Shown piece after piece: positions 39,220 to 50,284 of a stretch of DNA of 64,000 nucleotides. The notes below the pieces were generated by a model, which saw only the letters and a list, made by a program, of their open reading frames with translations, searched no databases and had not been told where the DNA came from. This stretch comes from Lytechinus pictus (taxonomy: Eukaryota; Echinodermata; Echinoidea; Temnopleuroida; Toxopneustidae): NCBI RefSeq assembly GCF_037042905.1, contig NC_087251.1, positions 46,510,373 through 46,574,372 of the forward strand, given 5' to 3'. The position numbers were made by a program, and so were the translations under genes. Positions within the stretch are counted from its first letter, which is position 1, and each line of letters starts with the position of its first letter.

Positions 39220-39659
39220 CCGTGTTTACACTTAATCGGCATTTGGTTCTGAACCAATTGCCGATGCAGAATCGGCATTTGGATTGCGTTTACACGTTGT
39301 TACAGCTCGCGTTTCAGAACCGCGAGCCGATGCAAAAACCTAAAATGATACGCATACCTACAATATAATAAAGACAACGCTGGATCAGTGCGCTTACAAT
39401 TACGTCACAATGGTAAAGTAATTGAAATGCGCACAAATTGCCGGTGCAGAATCGGCTTTCTGTTTACACGTAGTAAAAAAGCAGCTTCTGCATCGGCTCA
39501 CGGTTCAGAACCTACTACTTTGGTGGTGCAAATTGCCGGTTCTGAACCGCGAGCCGATTCAAGTTGCTCGCGTTTACACGCTATGAAAAAGCCGATGCTG
39601 AATCGGCTCGCGGTTCAGAACCGCGAGCCGATTCAAATGCCGATTAAGTGTAAACACGG
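39220..39659. mobile_element. TA-flanked palindromic MITE with internal copies of its own motif
   Basis: The 26 bp terminal repeats are perfect (39220-39245 and 39634-39659), flanked on both sides by TA. Inside, AACCGCGAGCCGAT and GAATCGGC recur in both orientations at least six times, including a 17 bp arm palindrome at 39600-39634. TA targets fit Tc1/mariner-type or similar elements. Confidence 0.8.
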
Positions 39660-40140
39660 TATAAAGCTAATATTTATCGATTGTAGACTGAGCACACATG
39701 TAAGAAGTAGGACCAGCACTTCATAGACAAGTGCATTTAATAAGCATGCTTGGCTCGGTAAAATGAGATTTTGTATACTTTAAGCCAACATCACGATATG
39801 AAATGTGACACGTAGGCTTATTTTCTGTCTTTACAAATTTCTTATGAATAATTTACAAATGCTAATCATAATCACAATCATCATGTGACCCAAATAATCA
39901 AAACCAGATTGCAATCTTTTTTTTTTTTAAATGTGCATGTCTTTTCACTAGAAAATGTTATAAGCTACTAAAATCCTCGAATGTGATTGGCTGAGAGCAA
40001 ATTTGTCAATGAAAGTCACTGACAATTTCCTTCATGAAACACCCCTTTATTAAAGGCATTTGTCTCCAATAAACCCTTAAGAAAAATCCCTTCTTCAACT
40101 GTAAAATTTCTTTTAAAATGTGATATGACAGGAATACTTT

Positions 40141-40917
40141 AGGGACAGTGATTTTCCGCGATCGCGGAAAACGGACGGAATTCACGGAAAGGGCCTTTTG
40201 AAACGGAAAATGGCATTTCAAACGGAAAATCACGGAAAACGTATTTTCCCTCAAAATACACAGAATAGCAACAGAAATTACTCCAAAATCACAACAAAAT
40301 GAGAATATTAAATGGCAAAAAAAACCCAGAAAACACGATCTCACTTCGCTACTATCATGACAATTCACACATCGTGACTGCACTCGACATCAGCACACTC
40401 GATTGTACCCGTACCCCGCACCGTACCCGTACCCGGCCGGCAGGGTTGGGCTTCACATGCACACATGTATCGTTCAACTACAACTACTACGTTTGAAGAT
40501 CTAACAGCACGATATCGTGGTCTTAAAATCCAAGATGGCGGATTGGGAAAAGACGTTGACTGATGATAACGATGTCCAAAAACCCCCAAAATTATCGATG
40601 AAATATCATTTCACCGTGAAATAATGCTAATAATATGAAAGGGGAGGATGTATGCATGCAAAATGGGTGTGTTAAAATATTTTATTCACCCGCATAGATC
40701 CGATTAGAACGGATTTTATTGTGTTGTTGGTACAGTAGCAGATACAAATTTTGACCAGTGCGAGTGTGCATGTAAATGTGTAAACGGAATTGTCACTTTT
40801 CCGTGTGTACAAAGTCTATGGGGAAACGGAATTTCCGTTTTCTGACATGCTGAAACGGAATTTGAGATTTTCTGAAACGGAAAAGGCAATTTTTTTAAAC
40901 GGAAAATCACTGTCCCT
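40141..40917. mobile_element. hAT-like MITE with AGGGACAGTGATTTTC ends, copy 1
   Basis: It begins AGGGACAGTGATTTTCCG and ends CGGAAAATCACTGTCCCT. AATACTTT and AATACTTG flank it, a 7 of 8 match. ACGGAAA recurs many times near both ends. Short CGTACCC repeats occur near 40405-40435. A second copy is at 61105-61769. Confidence 0.8.
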
Positions 40918-43270
40918 AATACTTGTACTCCCATCGGCCTTGAGTAATTAAAATCTGACAAAGAACAAATAGTATATGACATCTTGTATGGTATGTTTAT
41001 CAATTCATTTGGAAAAAAAAATAAGAAAGCCTGGGACCTATATGGTAACATTTCTCAGCTGATCAGCTCACTCGGCATGTGCATGCAGAATAATTAGAAC
41101 GAACAAAAAGAAAATGGTAAACATTGCTTCTTACCGATTACAAAAAGGTGTAAAAAAAATATAAATTACAACATATTTTAGAATATTATAAGCAAAACAA
41201 AAAGGAATCTGATTGGCTCAGAGCAACTGATCATGAAATGCCCAACCAGTGTAACACCCCTAAGAAGACAGCAGTACCTTTTATAACGTTAAAAAACAAC
41301 CCCCTTCTAAAAGATCATAAACTATAGTGAGGTTTTGACATTGTTGCTACTACTATAATTCCCTGGGGTTTGTTTTGTTGCCATCCTTGCAAAGTAGACA
41401 AAAAAAATCAGGGCACACTAACCCCCCAAAACAGTATATTGACTGAAACAGAAAGAAAAATATCATTAAATGCAAAATAACTGCAGTGAACTGCTGCAGG
41501 TGCAGTTTTTCACACACATGGCTATTAAAATGCCATATAACCTTTATTCGAGTAATATGGGGAGCAATTGACACAAATCTCATCTTTGTGGGCTCATAAA
41601 ATAATCTCTATATACTGATTCTTTTAGGTATAACTGGATTATCAAGGGACATTGGTGTGCAATTAAACTTGTTCAATTTTCCATCAATTATCATAATCGC
41701 GAATGTAATACAATCTAACACTAGCACTATATTCTATTGTTTAATAATATGTGAATTTCTTGTAATAGATAGGCCTATATTTTTCAAGTGTGTGTTTTTT
41801 GTGGTCCCACGACATTTGATCCGGTGACAATAGCTCGGCTGTAAATTCAATACACTAATGGAATGACAAACTTCAACCCTGGATTTGACCCTAGTATACC
41901 CTATGATAAACCTAACATAAAACCCTATTTCGACTCTAACCCCAACGCTATATCTTAGACCAAATAAAGCCCGGAGCAAAGGTCATGTCACCGCTTTTTG
42001 TTGCTCTACTTTTTGCCCTCTTGTTATTCTATACAAATGTACAATTTGATATTATTTGAATTTCAAAGATAAAAAAATGAATTTGAACTGAAAGAAAATA
42101 AAAACTCTGGTTTAAGATCCATCAGAAAATGAGGATGAGTTTATCCGAAATAAGTCATGTGTTGATCGTATTGATGTAAATTCTTAATGCAAACCAATCC
42201 ATTCACTACACCAGTTCAATTGTACAAGTGTTGATTTGTTAGGTTTCATGAAGTTCAACGATTTATATCAAGTTTATCATCCTACACACCAAACTTAACA
42301 TTGATCAATACTCGACAAATAACTTTGTAAATCCTAACCATCATTTGTAAAGAAAACCAACCCCTAAACCTCCCCGGAAACTCCACTCCAATACCTTCCA
42401 CAAGAGTCAACACAGAGATCGATGCCATATGAGATCATATCAAACACATCTTTCAGGTCTTCGGGGAGGAATCGTGTTCGCATTCCATCGTCTTCTATAC
42501 ATAAGTGTTAACATGACGCAAAACGTACCAATGTGTGCGTGTAAACACCTATGGAGATGGAAGCAGGGAAAATTGACATGTAGCAGACATCACCGTGCAA
42601 TCATCATTTGCCTGGCGACAAGACTATAATGAAACAAAATGACTGGAGGGAAGAAGAACTCTCGAAGTTGTCTAATAACATGTTGTCGTCACAGGCTCCC
42701 AATGCGGGTGGGGAGGAGAAACATGCACTAACCTTAGATCGACTCGGGCTCAGCATCCAGGCATAAATGTCACCACTCATTTCATCTATATCAAACAATT
42801 TCTACACTTTTTCATAAAAAAGAGACAAAAACAAGTCTTTATTGCGCTCAATCAAATAAGAATACTAGACATCTCTAAGCTATTTTTAAAACAGACTAAA
42901 GCATGTCTCTATCTCCATATTTCTACCCATGGTAAAAATTGCTAATCCAGACATAATTTGCTCCCTGAAACAATATAAAGCACTTTACTAATCCAATTAG
43001 ATTGTCTCTTCCAACAAAAATGATATGAAAGAGGGTTAATGCCTGCACTAACAAGCATCTTTAAAAGGATATTCAGAACTTGACGCAGCTTGAGAAATAC
43101 CTTACCCTTAAATGCTTCTTGTATAGTGTGTCCACCAAAAAGGAAACAGGGATTTCCTATTTTCAACATAAATAAAATATTAAGAGATGGTCTTTCATCT
43201 ACATTGCCATAATATTCAGCTTTTCTTCTTCATTTTCATTCCAAATACCAAATATGGCATAAATAGATAA

Positions 43271-43350
43271 TAATAAAGGTATATTTACCCAGGGTAGCCA
43301 CTTCAGTTCCAAAAACTGTTCTCCCAGCGGACCCTGCTATTATTATTATG
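43271..43350 (-). mobile_element. SINE 3' fragment
   Basis: It matches the 3' part of the SINE at 43439-43730 (TTTACCC, GGTAGCC, AACTGTTCT, CCAGCGG, CCCTGCTATTATTATTA). The head is absent. Confidence 0.7.
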
Positions 43351-43438
43351 CATAGATGAGCAAAAGAGTTTGAAAATTTAATGTCAATCAAAACAAAGTT
43401 GTGTAGAAAAATGGGTTGAGATTTGTTCAAGATGCTAT

Positions 43439-43730
43439 AATAATAATAGTAATATAGGTATATTTACCCAAGGTAGCCCCTTCGGTTTCGAAAACTGTTC
43501 TTCCAGCGGGCCCTGCTATTATTATTACCCTGGCTTTAGCTGAGCTGCCTAGGCGCTCAAGCATTCTAGGAATTTCTTCCTACCGGGTACCCATTCACCT
43601 CACCTGGGTTGAGTGCAGCAAAATGTTGATGGGTTTCTTGCTGAAGGAAATTACGCCATGGCTGGGATTCGAACCCACGACCCTCTGTTTCAAAGTCAGA
43701 AGACTAATCCACTGGGCCACAACGCTCCCT
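43439..43730 (-). mobile_element. Full-length tRNA-derived SINE
   Basis: On the minus strand the head has an A box TGGCCCAGTGGATTAG (43704-43719) and a B box GGGTTCGAATCCC (43664-43676). The body has ACCCAGGTGAGGTGAATGGG and TACCCGGTAGGAAGAAATTC. The 3' part (GGTAAATATACC, TATTACTATTATTA) differs from the other SINEs here, so it is another subfamily. Confidence 0.88.
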
Positions 43731-44210
43731 TTAAAGTGACGGCTCATCATATCTTTAATTAATGAGATTGAATTCAGATTCACACTTCAATTTCTATGCA
43801 TATTTGTTTCTGGTATGCCTCAGAATTTATTATTTTTACTCTGAAATTTGTGAACAATTCAGTCTTTGGTCTTGAACAAAGAAGAGATTCCATTCTTGAG
43901 ATTAATCAATGTTAATTTCATGTTCAAACCTTATCCAGCTGTTGAGATATCTTACTCTAAAGATGGATTTCCTTTTTTGTGGGATGCAGTGTATATAGTA
44001 TCAGAAATAGAATATGATATAATCGGTACAATTTTGCTATTGTTGATATGCTGTCAGCTCTCATCTAAATTGAAATTCATGCACTGCTGGTTGTGTATCC
44101 CACCAGGCTCACCCAGGATGCCTCCAGGGGAGGATGCAGGGCAAGAGAGAACGGGGGATGGGGTGTCCTACAATACTACATGTACCTTTATAAAACTTGT
44201 TTTTGTACCT

Positions 44211-44238
44211 TTTATTATTATAATTATTATTATTCATT

Positions 44239-44299
<61 letters not shown>

Positions 44300-44351
44300 C
44301 ACTATCATCATTATTATTATTATCTTTATTATTTCATTTATTTCATTTCAT

Positions 44352-44383
<32 letters not shown>

Positions 44384-44397
44384 GGGGGGGGGGGGGT
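44211..44397. repeat. ATT/ATC repeat followed by T and G tracts
   Basis: About 130 bp of ATT/ATC triplets, then a run of 27 T and a run of about 12 G. It causes the long Ile-rich and Tyr-rich open frames here. Confidence 0.95.
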
Positions 44398-44473
44398 TTA
44401 CAAGATTTGAGGGATTTAAGTTCCTTTGGGGATGTTTGTATAATATTAGCCAGTCAGCAGCTGTAGATATGTA

Positions 44474-44664
44474 CAGAGCCACCAACCTTAATGTGAAAAT
44501 GTGAAAAAATCCTATTCCTTTATTTCTTTTTCATCACATTTTCAAGTCTAAAATCCTATTTTTATTCAAAATTGTAAAATCACACTAAAAGTCATCATTC
44601 TTTAAGTTTCTTTCCCCTTAAAATCCTACTAAATAGGATAAAATTCTACAAATTGGCAACTCTG
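44474..44664. mobile_element. Short hAT-like MITE
   Basis: It starts CAGAGCCACCAACC and ends TTGGCAACTCTG, with AAAATCCTATT repeats inside. It is a miniature relative of the element at 35308-36859. Confidence 0.65.
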
Positions 44665-46524
44665 AATGTATGTATTTTAATATCTGAAAGGGGTAGAGAT
44701 TGAGGTCTGGAATGGGATTCATAACCTTTACCATTCCAATCTATATTAATGGAGCCCTTTTTTAGGTCTGACTGACAACTTGTGTGATTGCTAGAGTGTT
44801 AAACCAAAGCAATGTCATGGCCCATCGCAGTCTTGACTCGCAACTGATCATCCTCAGAAAAAATAAACAACAGAAGATGGAAAACGTTACAGTCACAATA
44901 ACGAAACGAAGACTCCAAATCAGTGTTGAAATTACTTTTTATTTTAAGGGAGCCATTTTTGAAAAAAAATTGAGAGCCACTTTTCATTTTACCAGAGCCA
45001 TTTCAGTTTTTGAGAGCCATTCTTTTTTTCATGATTCAACGCATAGTTTAGCATCACAGTTTGTCCTGCTTGTTTACAAATTAATTTTATGTTTAACATT
45101 GCTTATATAATTGACATTTATTTTTTCTTCATTTTTATTAATTGTTAAATGATCATTTAGTTTGTGGCTGTTCATTTAATGTTGTTTGCATCTCATGTAT
45201 TAAATCAACTGGACGTTCTTTTACATCCTTTTCAATCAAATCCAATGGGATGAAGTTGATCAAATTTGACCAGAATTTGTACTCAGAGAAAAACAAAGTG
45301 TTATTATGAATGGCATATCGTTGGTTGGTTTGGAGCCAGTTTGTTTTGTGTGACTGAGGCTTGATCATCAAGAGGAATGGCAGGGGGGGGGGGAGACAAA
45401 TGTAATCATCCATTTGAGGTCTTGTATGTACACATATCTTGTCAGATACAATATTTAGTGGTTAAGCTATGTCCAGTCACACCAAAGAAGCAGACTTCAC
45501 ACCGACAGATGGCATGTCAATGTGGTCGGTCTCGAGATTCTTTCGACGGTGTGAGAACCGGTCTTCAAGAAAGAGGTGAGGGCGGGGGGGGGGGGGAAGG
45601 GGAGAAGAGATAGACATGCTGCATAGTTCCTTGTTACAGGATTGCATGAAATGTGTATCGGCAAGTGCAATCGAAAGTTGAGGAAAATCTTGATTAAAGA
45701 AAAGTGTTTGGTAGTGGCAAACATATCATGCCTCAAATTTAATTCAATCAATTTTTTTTTGTCAACTGGAGTGAAGGTGACTACTGTCCCAATTGCTCAT
45801 GGCCACGAACATAAATTAATGGTCTAGATATCTGATTCTTTGATTGACTCTTCTGCAAATCACCATATACATTACAGGTCCTGCTTTTCAAGAGATATCC
45901 TCGACTATCTTTAAGAACAGTTCATAAAGAATTCACCCCGCCCAAAAGAGAGGGGGGGGGGGTCGAGGGTAATATAAGCATTGGATTCAATATATCAAAA
46001 TCCAAATTCATCATGACACAGTTTGAACTCTACTCTTCATTTAAACACGTTTTTACCTTTTTTTTTTAAAATGCTGAGAAATATTCTGCAAATGAAAAAA
46101 AAAGGATGAGACAGTTGACAAAATATAGAAAATTACTTTTACATGAGAACATCTCAAATTTACCATAAATAAAAAATGGATTATGAAAAAGAATATGCAG
46201 CTGTCTTAAAATGGAACACCAAGTCATCTGCCTGACCTGTTTACAATATTTCCAAAGGCCATGAGATCACTCTCTACATCCTATTTACCTCCTCTTCCTT
46301 CTCCGCCTCATCATCTTTATTTCTCGGAATAAATTCCATCTCGTTTCCAGCCCCTCACCAATCTCAGCATGGATGGTTTGGAGGAAATTACCGGAGGATA
46401 CGAGCGATGATCAAATCTTTTCAGCGGTTACTTTTAAAGAAAGCGTTAAAACATCTCGATCGGTATACAGGAAATGAGGATTTTGAACTAAGATACATTA
46501 ATAGAGGCCTACTCCTCCTCATCT

Positions 46525-46611
46525 CTTTCTTTCTTTCTCTCTCTCTCACCATCTATATCCATTCCCCTCTCTTTTTTCACTCACTCTCTCTCTCTCTCTC
46601 TCTCTCTCTCC
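46525..46611. repeat. TC dinucleotide repeat
   Basis: Two (CT)n runs are separated by CACCATCTATATCCATTCCC. Confidence 0.9.
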
Positions 46612-47027
46612 CACCCCAATCCCTCCTTTTCTGTCAAGTCCCTCAAAATAGAATCTCTTAATTTTTATGTTACAGCAACTTCATGGTTAACGTGTTAAAA
46701 CAAGGTCCTCTGATAAACTAATTGCAGTTCTTCCAGATCGACTGTAACTCTTCCAATCAATCTTTCAAAACCAATACACACCACTATCTTTTCAAAACAA
46801 ATCATATTAAAGGAGAAATATATTGATTATGAATATGGCCTTATTATATATCAGTGGAGAGGTAATGATGTGAGGATTACCATAAGGTATTCAAAAATAA
46901 CGAAAATAATACATAAGGTGGAAATCGCCAATTAAAAAGCGCTAAAATGCCTCTCCGAAATATGCCTCGCATCGGTCTCTGAATTGACTCGAATTTGATG
47001 ACGTCACTGTCTGTACGAGAGGCGTGA

Positions 47028-47222
47028 TTGGCTCTCCCACGTCAAGCTCCACTTGCATGCAAAACCTGTTGCGAGGGTACGTTTCTCCACACTGACACTG
47101 AATACTTCGATCATGAAATGAAAGAAAACCCAGAAGTTTATCTAGATTTGGATTTTCAAATTGATGATTATGCAGATGAAGAGAATGGTGATAAAGTTTC
47201 TAACTCTAGAAAAACAAAGTGA
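47028..47222 (+). pseudogene. Left-arm acidic open frame, unknown
   Basis: No ATG opens this frame at its proper place; the ORF begins from TTG. The C-terminal part reads EYFDHEMKENPEVYLDLDFQ, then IDDYADEENGD and ends SRKTK before TGA. It has a paralog in the right arm (48398-48580). I do not recognise the family. It may be the last exon of a lost transposon protein. The upstream part is probably non-coding. Confidence 0.4.
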
Positions 47223-48397
47223 CGTGGATGGTGGTAAATTAAGGGAATTACGCCGGTGATGATGAGTAGGACAATTCAACTTGCAAGCCGATTCGCTACC
47301 AACGCATGCAGCTGCTAGCTGCACCGCGGGTCAAATCCATGAAAATGAATTCCATGCAGCATGACCACATCCAGACAGAGTCTCTTTCCTCTATCAACAA
47401 CATAATGAGAAGGAAAATAATAAAATAACTGTACTTACAAATAAGTGAATATATCCGAACCTAGGCTGAAGGTAAATCAACTCAAGGAATAACAGCAGAC
47501 GATATGCACCGACGATGAATTTCACGTGGCTGGGAGATTGTCACTCGTTCTGTTAGATAAAATTTCTATCTCATTATTTTGACTAAATTACGAAACTCGG
47601 AGAATTAGTATTCTACATAAAAATTAAGTAACACCTGGTACTATATTTTTTGAATTACGATAAAATATTTTTGAAGCAAAGAAATTGAGGTAAATTAAAA
47701 AAAGATATAAAGGATCATCCACTTCGCCGCATGCGATTGTAAACAAACAATCAAAAGCACATGGCCAGCTTGCTCCACTGAACTGAAAATACGTCTTTTC
47801 AGTTCAGTGGCTTGCTCGCCCATAGAGTTGGATAAAGCGTAGCATTATCCAACTCTATGTGCTCGCCGTGCTGATTGTTTACAATCGAATGCGAGCTAGG
47901 CGGATGATCTTTTATATCTAATTTTAATTCACCTCATTTTCTTTGCTTCAAAAAGGTTTTAACGTAATTCAAAAAATATAGTACCAGGTGTTACTTAATT
48001 TTTATGTAGAATACTAATTCTCCGAGTTTCGTAATTTAGTCAAAATAATGAGATAGAAATTTTATCTAACAGAACGAGTGACAATCTCCCAGCCACGTGA
48101 AATTCATCGTCGGTGCATATCGTCTGCTGTTATTCCTTGAGTTGATTTACCTTCAGCCTAGGTTCGGATATATTCACTTGTTTGTAAGTACAGTTATATC
48201 ATTATTTTCATTCTCATTATGTTGTTGATAGAAGAAAGTGACTCTGTCTGGATGTAGTCGTGATGGAATTCATTTTCATGGATTTGACCCGCGGAGCAGC
48301 TATCAGCTGCATGTGTTGGTAGCGAATCGGCATACAAGTTGAATTGTCCGACTCATAATCACCGGCGTAATTCCCCTAATGTATACCTTTATCCACG

Positions 48398-48580
48398 TCA
48401 CTTTGTTTTTCTAGAGCTAGAAACTTCATCATCATTCTCTTCATCTTCATAATCATCAATTTGAAAATCCAAATCTAGATAAAATTCTGGGTTTCTTTTC
48501 ATTTCGGGATCGAAGTATTCAGTGACAATGTGGAGAAAACGTACCCACGCAACAGGTTTTGCAGGCAAGTGGAGTTTCAC
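48398..48580 (-). pseudogene. Right-arm acidic open frame, unknown
   Basis: This 60-codon frame ends EYFDPEMKRNPEFYLDLDFQ, IDDYEDEENDD, SRKTK and TGA. Compared with the left arm, nearly all substitutions in this stretch change the amino acid, so these two copies are not under evident protein selection. I cannot assign a function. Confidence 0.4.
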
Positions 48581-49339
48581 GTTGGAGAGCCAATCACGCC
48601 TCTCGTACAGAAAGTGACGTCATAAAAAATCCCCAGTTTCGCGGACGTAATTCTGCGTTTGAAGCATTCAGAGAGAGAACTTTAAACTATCAATTAACTG
48701 AGTTCCATCGGTCTCCATGATAAATGATTTACACCATCGTGTTCGCCTTATTTTCTCCTTTAATTTGATATATGATTCTCCATTTTTACGATTTTCAATA
48801 TAGTTCTACTTTAATATCAAGCTCTAGCCAGATAGCATTAACAAACACAATAATTTAAGACCGACCTCATGGAGATAATCAGGAAAACATGGCATCATCT
48901 GCTCGCAACTTATATCAAGCCATCTTTATGGTTATGAGATTTCAAAATACTGTCTCAGACACGACTCAGGATTGTTTCTTCCAGATTGCCCTTGATTTAA
49001 CCCCGAACCCCATTGTCATCCTTCTTCTACCTCTATCCCCTACTGTTCCTGTCAGTTTCGGTCTCTGATCCTAATAAGGAGACAAGACCTACACCATATA
49101 CATGTACATCTTCTGTTTCACCTCCACCCTCCCCCCCCAAAAAAAAAAAAATTGGGCCAGTTCACACTTGTGACTGGAAGGACTAGAACTCAGAAATCAC
49201 TCAAACCAGAAATGTTTGACTGATTTCTATAAGATGAAATTATTTGTTTTCACACACTGGCCGAACATGTGAAACTGGAGTTGAAAATAGTTCTGCTTCT
49301 GATATTTCACAATTTCTTCCCATCTTTCAATATAATGAG

Positions 49340-49650
49340 GACTGCCCCTTTCGAAAGCCTCAAACTCGGATTTACCAAATACAAGATATGCTTTCCTGCT
49401 ACAATTTTGGCTCCAAATTTGACCAGATCATGTAGTACCACATGTGTACTATCAACAACCCAATTGGCCAAGGCTACCATGTAAAGCAAACGTAAGAGAA
49501 TTTTTCTTTTGCAAAGAGAACTTGACACCCCCTTTCGATGTGTCTCCGAAGTCCCCTGGAATCGACTGATGAAATCTACAAGATCTGCTCTCCTGCTGCA
49601 ATCCTAAAGCTGAGTTATGAGTCTTTGTAGAAAATACCATTTGAAGACTG
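49340..49650 (-). pseudogene. Decayed tandem copies of the end of exon C and its intron start
   Basis: Two units lie directly downstream (in transcript sense) of exon C. Shared landmarks in exon, unit 2 and unit 3 are GCTCTCCTGCTG (49762), GCTCTCCTGCTG (49585) and GCTTTCCTGCTA (49390) on the plus strand, and GAACTTGACACCCCC at 49694 and 49519 in the intron part. TTGAAGAC of the exon (49803) recurs at 49641. The donor is lost in unit 2 (CATCAG followed by TC). In-frame stops make these non-coding. Confidence 0.65.
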
Positions 49651-49739
49651 GTAGGCCAAGGCAACCATATAAAGCCAACTTTCTTTGCCAATAGAACTTG
49701 ACACCCCCCTTTAAAAATGCCTCCCAGCTCTGGACTCAC

Positions 49740-49915
49740 CTGATGGGAGCGATGGGATCGGCTCTCCTGCTGTTTCTCTCCGCCTGGGTCATGTAGTCCC
49801 ACTTGAAGACCAGATTCCAGTCAAATCCCCCCTTCAGGTCGGCAGACGCAGCCACGTAATGGAAGTTGTCCATGTTGATGACATCTATGATCGGGCTGAC
49901 GACGGCGCGGTAATC
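49740..49915 (-). CDS. GALNT2: GALNT2-like exon C (catalytic core)
   Basis: This 176 bp exon encodes residues 63-120 and two bases of Arg121. It includes [17 protein letters not shown], then [18 protein letters not shown], the acceptor-substrate side of the catalytic domain. The acceptor is CGTCCAG and the donor GTGAGT. It is unusual in that its last ~70 bp and the adjoining intron appear as decayed tandem copies immediately downstream (49340-49650), reported separately. It is GC-richer than the surrounding introns, as expected for conserved coding sequence. Confidence 0.97.
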
Positions 49916-50284
49916 CTGGACGGGGGAGATTGTTTAGAGAGTGAGGGGTTTGGGAAGATCAGAACGTCTAAACTGACGGTGACACGTGAGTGTGATTGGA
50001 TGATAAACAACCCCTACGTGAGTCAATTCCAATTTTCATCTGTTTGCATGTGGAGATGTATTGTCTGACCAATCTACATTACAGCTACGCATATCTCGAT
50101 CCTTTCTCGAGATATCCATACAAGTTTTGCAGAGCACAATAATATGAGATTATTTGTTTCTGTCCCTTACAATTAACATCTGAATGGTGTTTCATAAAGC
50201 AGTTTGTAAGTTACAAATAACTTTACCCATGACTGGTCATACTCTTTCTTGTGCTAAATGATATATCCCTATGTAGTTGACTTA

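Larger units (their letters stand above)
46811..48759. mobile_element. TTAA-flanked 1.95 kb giant palindrome
   Basis: AGGAGAAA at the left end and TTTCTCCT at the right are flanked by TTAA (46807-46810 and 48760-48763). The arms, about 46997-47775 and 47855-48625, are inverted copies of each other at roughly 90% identity by eye. The outer ~190 and ~130 bp do not match beyond the terminal 8 bp. Each arm holds a short acidic open frame on its own inward-reading strand. The centre has two perfect 15 bp hairpins. TTAA targets point to piggyBac- or Kolobok-type elements. No transposase is visible. Confidence 0.75.
27527..49739 (-). other. Intron, 22.2 kb, repeat-rich
   Basis: It is the largest intron in the window. 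Contents are listed separately: a SINE with a long ATT/ATC tail, a ~255 bp tandem array, several MITEs, two hAT-like elements, an inverted minisatellite, a palindromic TA-flanked element, a SINE pair, a 1.95 kb TTAA-flanked palindrome and tandem copies of the end of exon C. No further coding exon was found. Confidence 0.85.

Noticed and set aside
43650..43730. Genuine tRNA gene on the minus strand
   Set aside because: The B box is perfect, but the sequence continues into a SINE body shared with other copies in the window.
43866..44504. 212-codon open frame, the longest in the window
   Set aside because: Its middle is poly-Ile and poly-Phe from a microsatellite and T tract. The rest matches no family I recognise, and the start and end lie in repeats.
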